From assembly GCA_022616595.1 (NCBI GenBank), contig JAKEEL010000181.1, forward strand, positions 1-8,085: a stretch of 8,085 bases of DNA, given 5' to 3'. Of the stretch, positions 1 through 6,293 are shown one piece after another. Every line of letters starts with the position of its first letter. Within the stretch, counting starts at the first letter, position 1. Both the position numbers and the translations under genes were made by a program. The notes beneath the pieces were generated by a model that was given only the letters and a program-made list of their open reading frames with translations, was not told where the DNA came from and made no database searches. The DNA is from Methylococcaceae bacterium. Its GTDB lineage: Bacteria > Pseudomonadota > Gammaproteobacteria > Methylococcales > UBA1147.

Positions 1-143
1 CCCAACAGATAGAACACCATCGCCACCGCGAGCAGCGAAACGATCAGAAACAAAAGCGCGTGAACCGCATTCAGCCGCGTAATCACCATGACCGTCGAAA
101 GGACCGCGATGAGCGCGGACAAATAGAAAAAAAATAACTCCAT
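1..143 (-). CDS. nuoJ: NADH-quinone oxidoreductase subunit J, N-terminal part (cut by window edge)
   Basis: The first 47 codons of NuoJ, a small membrane subunit of the complex I proton-pumping arm, run off the left edge. The peptide starts MELFFFYLSALIAVL, forming a first hydrophobic helix at about residues 3-20. A short polar turn with Asn25, Ala26, Val27 and His28 follows, and then a second helix rich in Leu, Val and Ala from residue 29. The N-x-V-H-A-L turn followed by an SLLAVAMVF segment is typical of NuoJ. The ATG (141-143) lies 9 bases after the nuoI stop. The bases AGGG at 154-151 overlap that stop and can act as a Shine-Dalgarno sequence 7 bases ahead. Position after nuoI matches the standard nuo order. 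The call rests on family resemblance and synteny, since the rest of the gene is not visible. Confidence 0.93.
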   Translation of the reverse strand, partial: MELFFFYLSALIAVLSTVMVITRLNAVHALLFLIVSLLAVAMVFYLL

Positions 144-152
144 CGCCAGACC

Positions 153-686
153 CTAGGGTATCAAACTCTTGACGTCGATCGGTGCATCTTCATTTTCCGC
201 TTCGCCTTTGTCTTTTCCGGCGACACTCTTGCCCGCGACGCGATAAAAATTGTACTCGTGATATTTTCCGGGCCCGTCGATCAACAGTTGTTCCTTTTCG
301 TACACCATGTTCTGCCGATCGTATTCGCACATCTCGAAGTCCGGGGTAAGCTGAATCGCATAGGTCGGACACGCTTCCTCGCAGAAACCGCACATGATGC
401 AACGCGAGAAATTGATCCGGAAGAATTCCGGATACCAGCGGCCCGATTCGTCCTCGGTCTTTTGCAGCGCGATGCAATCCACGGGACACGCGACCGCGCA
501 AAGATTGCAGGCCACGCAGCGTTCCGCGCCATCGGGATCCCGGGTCAGAACGATTCTGCCACGGTAGCGCGGAAACAACGCGGGCTTCTGGTCCGGGTAC
601 TCGACCGTGTCGGCCTTGGAGAAGGTATGCGTCAAAACCAGCCACATGCCGACCAGCTGACTGAACATCACGGATAGGATTCTCAC
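153..686 (-). CDS. nuoI: NADH-quinone oxidoreductase subunit I (two-[4Fe-4S] ferredoxin-like subunit)
   Basis: NuoI carries clusters N6a and N6b and passes electrons from NuoG towards NuoB (N2) in the complex I peripheral arm, next to the membrane. The 177-residue protein is close to the roughly 180 of E. coli NuoI. Two CxxCxxCxxxCP motifs are intact: Cys57/60/63/67 and Cys96/99/102/106. An amphipathic N-terminal segment (about 5-20), the block YRGRIVLTRDPDG (41-53) and the ending PIDVKSLIP are all typical. The start is GTG at 684-686, preceded by GAAGGAG (700-694) at 7-base spacing. An in-frame TAG at 723-725 with no other ATG, GTG or TTG codon between makes this the first usable start. An internal ATG at codon 7 is possible but would trim the amphipathic segment. 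Cys120, in FEMCEYDRQ, is an extra Cys where I recall Gly in E. coli. Confidence 0.97.
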   Translation of the reverse strand: MRILSVMFSQLVGMWLVLTHTFSKADTVEYPDQKPALFPRYRGRIVLTRDPDGAERCVACNLCAVACPVDCIALQKTEDESGRWYPEFFRINFSRCIMCGFCEEACPTYAIQLTPDFEMCEYDRQNMVYEKEQLLIDGPGKYHEYNFYRVAGKSVAGKDKGEAENEDAPIDVKSLIP

Positions 687-754
687 GCTGCGGCTCCTTC
701 GACCGAAGTGCGCCGAGCGAAGCTACCGGATTGCGGATCACACACAAACATGGT
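687..754 (-). other. 68-base nuoH-nuoI spacer with short inverted repeats over the nuoI ribosome-binding site
   Basis: No gene is seen here. On the minus strand the spacer holds CTTCG at 722-718 and CGAAG at 701-697, which can pair across a 16-base loop. A second partner, CTTC at 708-705, can pair with GAAG at 700-697 across a 4-base loop. Both pairings use part of the nuoI Shine-Dalgarno sequence. The stems are only 4-5 bp, so they may be chance. Confidence 0.35.
694..700 (-). promoter_or_regulatory. Shine-Dalgarno sequence of nuoI
   Basis: GAAGGAG read on the minus strand lies 7 bases upstream of the GTG at 684-686. It is the strongest ribosome-binding site in the window and decides the nuoI start in favour of GTG over the ATG at codon 7. 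Confidence 0.8.
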
Positions 755-1714
755 TCAAGCTCCGAGCCATAAAGCAATGCCGCCGGTCACGACCAGGTTC
801 ACCAGCGAAACGGGCAGCATGACCTTCCAGCCGAAAGCCATCAGCTGGTCGTATCGAGGCCGCGGCAAGGCCGCGCGAAGCAGGATGAACAGGCAGATGA
901 AAATAGAAGTTTTAAGCATGAACCAGACCAGGGGAGGCAAAAATGCAGGACCGAGCCAGCCGCCGAAAAACAGCACCACGACCAGCAACGAACTCAGCAG
1001 AACGCTGAGGTACTCCCCGACAAAAAACATTCCGAACTTCATGCCGGAATATTCGGTGTGGAAGCCCGCGACGATCTCGTGTTCGGCTTCGGGTAAATCG
1101 AAGGGGGTCCTATGGGTTTCGGCGACCGCGGCGACCATGAATACCAGTAGCCCGAAAATCTGACTGAAACAATACCAGCCATCGCGCTGCGCTTCGACGA
1201 TATCGCGCAAACTGAAGGAACCGGACAGCATCACGATCCCCATCAGCGAGATCCCCATGAAAACCTCGTAACTGACCGACTGTGAAGCGGCCCGGAGGCT
1301 CCCCATCAACGCATATTTGTTGTGCGACGCATATCCGCCGAGGACCGCGCTGTACACCGACAAGGACGTGAAAGCCAGGACGAACAGCAGACCGATGTTC
1401 AGGTCGATCACACCGATTTCGGGCGCAAACGGAATCACCGCGAAACTCATGAGCGACGTGACCATGATGACCGCCGGCGCAAGCACGAATACCGGTTTGT
1501 CCGAAAACGGCGGAATCCAGTCTTCCTTCATGAAGATCTTGATCATATCCGCGGCCACCTGCAGGAGCCCCAAGGGACCCACGCGGTTGGGTCCGAGCCG
1601 GTCCTGCCAGATTCCGAGCAGGCGCCGTTCGACCCAGGTCAGATAGGCACCGATCAGGATCACCCCGAACAGAATACCGGCAATATTGAGTGGAGAACCG
1701 ATGCCTTCCATCAT
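755..1714 (-). CDS. nuoH: NADH-quinone oxidoreductase subunit H (membrane anchor at the quinone channel)
   Basis: NuoH is the polytopic inner-membrane subunit that joins the peripheral and membrane arms. It forms most of the quinone access channel with NuoCD and NuoB. The 319 residues compare with about 325 in E. coli. Signature blocks are intact: ERRLLGIWQDRLGPNRVGP (29-47), KEDWIPPFSD (63-72), the acidic cytoplasmic loop from ETHRTPFDLPEAEHE (199-213) to YSGMKFG (222-228), and LPRPRYDQLMAFGWK (283-297). I judge about eight hydrophobic helices by eye. The conserved Glu/Asp residues of the loop thought to couple quinone chemistry to proton transfer are present. The gene follows nuoG by 19 bases and opens with two ATG codons. 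AGGT at 1725-1722 is a modest Shine-Dalgarno sequence for the first. It ends in TGA with no sign of disruption. Confidence 0.97.
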   Translation of the reverse strand: MMEGIGSPLNIAGILFGVILIGAYLTWVERRLLGIWQDRLGPNRVGPLGLLQVAADMIKIFMKEDWIPPFSDKPVFVLAPAVIMVTSLMSFAVIPFAPEIGVIDLNIGLLFVLAFTSLSVYSAVLGGYASHNKYALMGSLRAASQSVSYEVFMGISLMGIVMLSGSFSLRDIVEAQRDGWYCFSQIFGLLVFMVAAVAETHRTPFDLPEAEHEIVAGFHTEYSGMKFGMFFVGEYLSVLLSSLLVVVLFFGGWLGPAFLPPLVWFMLKTSIFICLFILLRAALPRPRYDQLMAFGWKVMLPVSLVNLVVTGGIALWLGA

Positions 1715-1733
1715 ATACAGTACCTGCGAATCA

Positions 1734-4409
1734 TCATACTTCAGCGGCCGCCTTCCGGATCGGAACCCTTGTCAACCAATCGATTCCTTCACTCCCGGCC
1801 AAACCGAATGAAACGGCCGCAACCCCGATCGGTACTCCGATATCGCTTTTAGCCTCGGCTACCGTGCTTTGCCCGTCGAACTGGAGTTCCAGCGCGTCTC
1901 CGGATTTAGTCTGCAAAGCATCGAGGTCCTCGGGATTCAACAATACGCAAAGTCCGTTGACCTGTTCGGCAATTGCCGGGGACCCGGAACTTAACGGCTC
2001 GCTGCCGAATATATAATATTGCGGTACGACCAACCAGGTACCCTTGGCGGCTTTCGCAGGCTCAGGGAAGGCGGCGAACCAGTCGAGTGATCCCGAGGAT
2101 TCAAGCAATCTGACTCCAGGATCACCGCCTTGCAGGTGTCCGCCGACCTCGGCCTGAAACTTGATGATCGATTGGTTGGAATTCCAGGCTGGCGCCCAGG
2201 CACTTGACATCAAAGCCGCCGGCGGCTGAACCGCGGCCCCTTCCATTGAAAAAGCCAGGGGCGAATCGGGATCGACCGGCTGTTTCGGTTCGCTGACCGC
2301 GATGTTGGCGCGCATCGCGGTACGCCCGCTATAGCGCTGCGACTGGCGCGGAATCTTCATTCCCGAAATTCTGAAACCGGCACCCGGAGCCGCGTCTGCC
2401 ACGCCTTTCAAGCCGGGAATCCCGGACGCGATCGCCGCAATGATGCTGTCGGCGTGCTCCCAATTCCCGGCGCCGGCATCGCGCAGCCATTGCCAGCTGT
2501 CTTGCATCTCCGCGCCCGGCAGCATCACGGAAAAGAATCGCTGCGCGCGGCCCTCGTTATTGACATAGGTGCCCTCGGTCTCGGCGAAGCTTGCGGCGGG
2601 CAAGACCAGATCGGCCTTCCCGGCAATCGGGTGCCGGCTGTGATCGATCAGCACCACGTATTTCGCCCGATCCAACAAACGATCAACCAGTGACTTACCG
2701 GCATGGCGGTACAGATCGTTTTCCACGATCAGCACAGTCTCCGCAGCGCCGGATTCGAGGGCTTTTTCCGCCTCTTCTAGGCTGTGACCGGACAGTAGGG
2801 CCAGCCCCGTCGAATTACATTCCGGCACTACCAGGGAAAGCGCTTTTCCCCCGGATTGGAGCGCTTTCGCGACATTCGCAGCGGCTTCGATGACCGTTTT
2901 ATCCAGGCATCCGGTACCGGAAATCACCAGCGGGCGTTGAGCATTTTTCAAAGCATCCGCGATCACCCGTGCTTTATCTTTGAGCGAAGCGGACAAGTTC
3001 CGAACGGCAGGCGCCTTCGGATTCAGGTTCCGTGCAACGGCAAAACCGAGGCACGCTATTTCGTCCGGCGTTCCCCGAAACACATCGGTCGCAATCCCGT
3101 CGAGCCGGGTCGACGCGCAACTGGCAATAAACAAGGGACTGCGTAAATCCTGTGCAACCTCGCGCACGGCATCGTCCTGCCAATGCGGAATACCGACTTT
3201 CGCGGCCAATTCGAATCCGGCGTTGCGGACCGCTTGCCTGACCGATAGAGCGAGCCTCGGCGCGGTATTGCTCGGGTCTTCCCCGAGAATCAAGACCGCA
3301 TCCGCCTGCTCGATTTGGGCCAGCGTCGGATTCAGCGCATCGGTTCTGCGCAAGACCTCCAGCACCGTTTGCATCAATTCGTTTCCAGATTCCGTCCAGC
3401 CCGTGTAGAAACGATCGGCGCCCACCAGTTCACGCAGCGCATAATTCGCTTCGAGCGATGCGCGCGGCGAGCCGATGCCAATGACCTTCTCCGCGGGTTC
3501 AAGCACGGATTTCAACAGTTCGCGTGCTGCATCCGGACTGATTGCCTGCCGGCCGCGCAGTTCGGGTTGCAGGATTCTCCGCTCGCTGTTGACGAATCCG
3601 TACCCGAAACGTCCCCGGTCGCACAGGAAATACCGGTTGATCTCTCCGTGGTAGCGGTTCACGATGCTGCGCAGTTCTCCATAGCGTTCGCCGGGCGTCG
3701 TATTGCAGCCCAGCGAACAATGCACACAAATCGAGGGTGCGGTCTGAAGATCCCATTTACGGCTGTAACGTTTGCCGTAGGTCTTGTCGGTGAAAACCCC
3801 GGTCGGACAGACTTCGACCAGGTTTCCGCTGAACTCGTTTTCCAGGACCCCGTCTTCGCTGCGGCCGAAATAGACGTGATGATGCGCCCCGAACACCCCG
3901 AGATCCTTGCCGCCCGCATAATCTTGATAATACCGGACGCACCGGTAACAAGCGATGCAGCGGTTCATTTCATGGTTGATGAAAGGACCGAGATATTGAT
4001 TCCGGTGCGTACGCTTCTTGCCGCGGAATCTGCGCACGGTGTGGCCGGTCATCACGGTCATGTCCTGGAGATGGCATTGACCGCCCTCCTCGCACACCGG
4101 ACAATCGTGCGGATGGTTGGTCATCAGCAGTTCGATGATGTCCGCACGAAACTCTTTCGCCGCATCGTTCTTAAGCGATATCCTGAGCCCCTCGCCGACC
4201 GGGGTCATGCAGCCGACCACCAGGCGTCCTCGTCGATCCTCGGGGCCGGTGTACTGGGTCACTACGCACTGGCGGCAGGCTCCGACCGAGCCCATTGCCG
4301 GATGCCAGCAAAAATAAGGTAGATCCAATCCGAGCGCGAGACAGGCCTGCAACAGGTTCTGCCCGCCGTCGACCTCGTGGATCGCGCCGTCGATTTCTAT
4401 GTTGGGCAT
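1734..4409 (-). CDS. nuoG: NADH-quinone oxidoreductase subunit G (large iron-sulfur subunit)
   Basis: NuoG carries the electron wire from NuoF to NuoI. The 891 residues compare with about 908 in E. coli. A 2Fe-2S ferredoxin domain (about 1-78) holds the N1b ligands Cys34/45/48/67. A His-Cys3 segment holds N5 (His99, Cys103/106/112), and N4 uses Cys151/154/157/201. A fourth set, Cys228/231/235/263, matches the N7 cluster found only in some bacteria. The remainder (about 265-891) resembles the molybdopterin-oxidoreductase fold, as in all NuoG proteins. It shows conserved stretches such as VIGIGSPRAS, YSGRTAMRANI and GDPGVRLLE, but in complex I this fold binds no molybdenum. The ATG directly follows the nuoF stop (TGAATG). 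GGAGG lies about 8 bases upstream inside the nuoF end, so translation is probably coupled. The C-terminal third looks less conserved than the N-terminal third, as is usual. Confidence 0.97.
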   Translation of the reverse strand: MPNIEIDGAIHEVDGGQNLLQACLALGLDLPYFCWHPAMGSVGACRQCVVTQYTGPEDRRGRLVVGCMTPVGEGLRISLKNDAAKEFRADIIELLMTNHPHDCPVCEEGGQCHLQDMTVMTGHTVRRFRGKKRTHRNQYLGPFINHEMNRCIACYRCVRYYQDYAGGKDLGVFGAHHHVYFGRSEDGVLENEFSGNLVEVCPTGVFTDKTYGKRYSRKWDLQTAPSICVHCSLGCNTTPGERYGELRSIVNRYHGEINRYFLCDRGRFGYGFVNSERRILQPELRGRQAISPDAARELLKSVLEPAEKVIGIGSPRASLEANYALRELVGADRFYTGWTESGNELMQTVLEVLRRTDALNPTLAQIEQADAVLILGEDPSNTAPRLALSVRQAVRNAGFELAAKVGIPHWQDDAVREVAQDLRSPLFIASCASTRLDGIATDVFRGTPDEIACLGFAVARNLNPKAPAVRNLSASLKDKARVIADALKNAQRPLVISGTGCLDKTVIEAAANVAKALQSGGKALSLVVPECNSTGLALLSGHSLEEAEKALESGAAETVLIVENDLYRHAGKSLVDRLLDRAKYVVLIDHSRHPIAGKADLVLPAASFAETEGTYVNNEGRAQRFFSVMLPGAEMQDSWQWLRDAGAGNWEHADSIIAAIASGIPGLKGVADAAPGAGFRISGMKIPRQSQRYSGRTAMRANIAVSEPKQPVDPDSPLAFSMEGAAVQPPAALMSSAWAPAWNSNQSIIKFQAEVGGHLQGGDPGVRLLESSGSLDWFAAFPEPAKAAKGTWLVVPQYYIFGSEPLSSGSPAIAEQVNGLCVLLNPEDLDALQTKSGDALELQFDGQSTVAEAKSDIGVPIGVAAVSFGLAGSEGIDWLTRVPIRKAAAEV

Positions 4410-5687
4410 TCAGCCAGCCTCCGCAAGTACAGGACGTCTGAGATATTTCTCGAAATCATCCCGAAAATATTTCAGTGCGCTTTGCAGGGGTTCCATCGCG
4501 CCGGGAGCCAGCGCGCAAAAGGTATTCCCGGGCCCCATCATCCGGGTCTGATGGTGCAACAGATCGAGGTCTCCGGGCCTGCCTTTCCCTTGAATCAGGT
4601 CTTCCAGAATCGCGACTACCCAAGGCAAGCCGTCCCGGCAGGGTGTGCACCAGCCGCACGATTCACGCGAGAAAAAGCGCTCGACATTCAGCACGAATTC
4701 GACCGGGCAGGTTCTGTCGTCGAGAATGATCATGGTCCCGGTCCCCATCCGGCTGCCGTGTGCGGCGATCGCCTCGAAATCCATCGGCACATCCAGATGC
4801 TCCGGCAGCATGAAGTCGGTCGAAACACCCCCGGGCAGAAAGCCGCGGAGCCGGTAACCGTCCTGCATCCCGCCCGCATGTTCCTCGAGAATCTCGCGAA
4901 TCGGCGTGCCCATCGGCAATTCCCAGATTCCCGGCCTTTTCACCCGCCCGCTCGCGCCGAACAGTTTGGTCCCCTTATCCTTGCCGCGTCCAAGGCCGTG
5001 GTACCAGTCGAGCCCGTAGTACAGAATATGCGGCAGATTGCAAACCGTCTCGACATTGTTGACAATCGTCGGTTTACCCCATAGCCCGCTGATCTGCGGG
5101 AAAGGCGGTTTGGCCCTCGGATTTGCACGCTTGCCTTCGAGCGAATTCAGAAGCGCCGTCTCCTCGCCGCAGATGTAACGGCCCGCGCTGGTATGCAGAT
5201 AAAGGTCGAGGCTGTAATCGGAATCCAGAATATTCTTGCCCAGATAGCCTTGGTCATAGGCCTCGGAAATCGCCGCGGCCAGCCGTTCCGCCGACAGGTG
5301 GTATTCTCCGCGCAGAAAGATATACGCCGAGGTCGCGCGTATCGCATACGAACCGATGATGATTCCTTCCACGAGCTGATGTGGATCTTCTTCCATCAAC
5401 ACCCGATCCTTGAATGTTCCCGGCTCCATTTCGTCGGCATTAACGACGAAATATTTGGTGGCCGGCGCATTCTCGCCCATCGGGACGAAACTCCACTTCA
5501 GACCGGTCGGAAAACCCGCACCGCCGCGCCCCCTGAGTTCGGAATCCTTGACGACCTGTTGTACCTGTAGCGACTCCATCGAGGTGACCGCTTTGCGCAG
5601 TCCTTCATAACCGCCGGTTGCGCGGTAGTCCGCAAGCGTCGCGAAGTCGCGGCCTGGCTTGATGTTTTTGGTCAAAGGTGTCTGCAT
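4410..5687 (-). CDS. nuoF: NADH-quinone oxidoreductase subunit F (NADH- and FMN-binding subunit)
   Basis: NuoF oxidises NADH, takes the hydride onto FMN and passes electrons to cluster N3. The 425 residues are somewhat shorter than the roughly 445 of E. coli, with the difference mainly at the C terminus. The glycine-rich nucleotide loop GRGGAGFPTGLKW is at 53-65. NADEMEPGTFKDR (83-95) and RYICGEETALLNSLEG (170-185) line the FMN/NADH site, and the Glu pair 175/176 covers the acidic residue there. The N3 ligands are Cys344/347/350 in ESCGWCTPCRDG and Cys391 in FCALAPGA. The ATG follows the 111-base spacer after nuoE. It has only a weak purine stretch (GGAAAAG) about 12 bases upstream, so initiation looks less efficient than at nuoG or nuoI. 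The gene ends flush against nuoG. Confidence 0.97.
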   Translation of the reverse strand: MQTPLTKNIKPGRDFATLADYRATGGYEGLRKAVTSMESLQVQQVVKDSELRGRGGAGFPTGLKWSFVPMGENAPATKYFVVNADEMEPGTFKDRVLMEEDPHQLVEGIIIGSYAIRATSAYIFLRGEYHLSAERLAAAISEAYDQGYLGKNILDSDYSLDLYLHTSAGRYICGEETALLNSLEGKRANPRAKPPFPQISGLWGKPTIVNNVETVCNLPHILYYGLDWYHGLGRGKDKGTKLFGASGRVKRPGIWELPMGTPIREILEEHAGGMQDGYRLRGFLPGGVSTDFMLPEHLDVPMDFEAIAAHGSRMGTGTMIILDDRTCPVEFVLNVERFFSRESCGWCTPCRDGLPWVVAILEDLIQGKGRPGDLDLLHHQTRMMGPGNTFCALAPGAMEPLQSALKYFRDDFEKYLRRPVLAEAG

Positions 5688-5798
5688 TTTGTTGCCGGTC
5701 TTTTCCGATATTTTGTGTACATTGCAGGATGTGCTGAGGTACGAAGCACATCATCCGCAATCGTGAGCCTCAATCGCAAACGGTCGATTCAATAATTC
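5688..5798 (-). other. 111-base nuoE-nuoF intergenic spacer
   Basis: No gene is visible between the nuoE stop and the nuoF start. It is the longest gap in this otherwise tight operon and is more A/T-rich near nuoF. It contains the palindrome annotated separately. I see no convincing -35/-10 pair, and no T-run directly follows the stem on the minus strand, so it does not look like an intrinsic terminator in the transcribed direction. Confidence 0.7.
5728..5752. repeat. Perfect 8-bp inverted repeat, possible REP-like palindromic element
   Basis: The plus-strand arms GATGTGCT (5728-5735) and AGCACATC (5745-5752) are exact reverse complements around a 9-base loop. Transcribed from the operon strand, this gives a hairpin between nuoE and nuoF. 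The arrangement of a GATGTGCT-type arm, GAGG-xACGA-like loop and AGCACATC arm recalls short intergenic palindromes repeated in many proteobacterial genomes. Those often begin with GTAG before the stem. Here the preceding bases are GCAG, which would be a one-base departure. Only one copy occurs in the window, so repeat status is inference. The inverted repeat itself is seen directly. Confidence 0.6.
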
Positions 5799-6293
5799 TT
5801 ACGCGCCCTTATTCAGCATTTGGTCCAACCGGGCCTCATCCACATCGTGATACAAGTCCTCGCCGACCATCACGACCGGCGCGTGATCGCAGGCTCCGAG
5901 GCACACGATCGGCAGCAACGTGTACTCTCCGTCCGGCGTGGTTTCCCCGTATCCTATTCCAAGCCTCTCGCTGATCTTTTCGCGTACCCGGTCGGCTCCG
6001 AGCATCCAGCAGCTCACGCTGTCGCAGCACAGAATTACATTGCGTCCGACCGGACGGCGGTATATCAAATTGTAAAACGTCGCGACGCCGTCCAGCTCAT
6101 CGACCGACATGTCCAGCAAATCGGCAATCTGTTTGAGACTCTCATCGGATACCCAGCCGCGATGCTTTTGGACGATTTTCAAGGCTTCGATCGAGGCACC
6201 CGATTTTTGCGTGTAATGGCTCGCGTCCTCGAGTATTTCGGCGATTTCAGCCTCGCTCAAGCGGCGGTCGATTGTCGCGCCCCCGTTGTTCAT
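5799..6293 (-). CDS. nuoE: NADH-quinone oxidoreductase subunit E (24 kDa, N1a 2Fe-2S subunit)
   Basis: NuoE has a thioredoxin-like 2Fe-2S domain holding cluster N1a and pairs with NuoF in the NADH-dehydrogenase module. The 164 residues match E. coli NuoE (about 166). A helical N-terminal part contains SIEALKIVQKHRGWV (34-48) and DGVATFYNLIYRRPVG (68-83). The ligands Cys90 and Cys95 lie in CCDSVSC, and Cys131 and Cys135 lie in CLGAC. The ATG at 6291-6293 overlaps the nuoCD stop as ATGA, which is the natural coupled start and gives the family length. The frame stays open further upstream inside nuoCD, but that extension reads as a shadow of nuoCD. The ribosome-binding site is weak (GGATG), fitting translational coupling. 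Cys89 next to the first ligand is unusual compared with the Tyr I recall in E. coli. Confidence 0.97.
   Translation of the reverse strand: MNNGGATIDRRLSEAEIAEILEDASHYTQKSGASIEALKIVQKHRGWVSDESLKQIADLLDMSVDELDGVATFYNLIYRRPVGRNVILCCDSVSCWMLGADRVREKISERLGIGYGETTPDGEYTLLPIVCLGACDHAPVVMVGEDLYHDVDEARLDQMLNKGA

Noticed and set aside
190..777. 195-codon minus-strand open frame overlapping nuoI in another frame
   Set aside because: It is rich in Arg and Gly and has no family resemblance. The overlapping nuoI frame has both cluster motifs and a strong ribosome-binding site.
2500..3740. Molybdenum-enzyme reading of the NuoG C-terminal domain
   Set aside because: The molybdopterin-oxidoreductase fold is a normal relic in all NuoG proteins. 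The operon context and N-terminal clusters fix it as a complex I subunit.
3315..4322. 335-codon open frame on the plus strand antisense to nuoG
   Set aside because: It lies wholly opposite the highly conserved iron-sulfur part of nuoG. It has no recognisable domain and is expected by chance opposite GC-rich coding sequence.
4377..5084. 235-codon plus-strand open frame opposite nuoF
   Set aside because: It is antisense to conserved FMN and cluster motifs of nuoF and its product has no recognisable motif.
5728..5752. Intrinsic terminator between nuoE and nuoF
   Set aside because: On the transcribed strand the stem is followed by CTGCAATG rather than a T-run. Termination here would also cut essential subunits off the operon.
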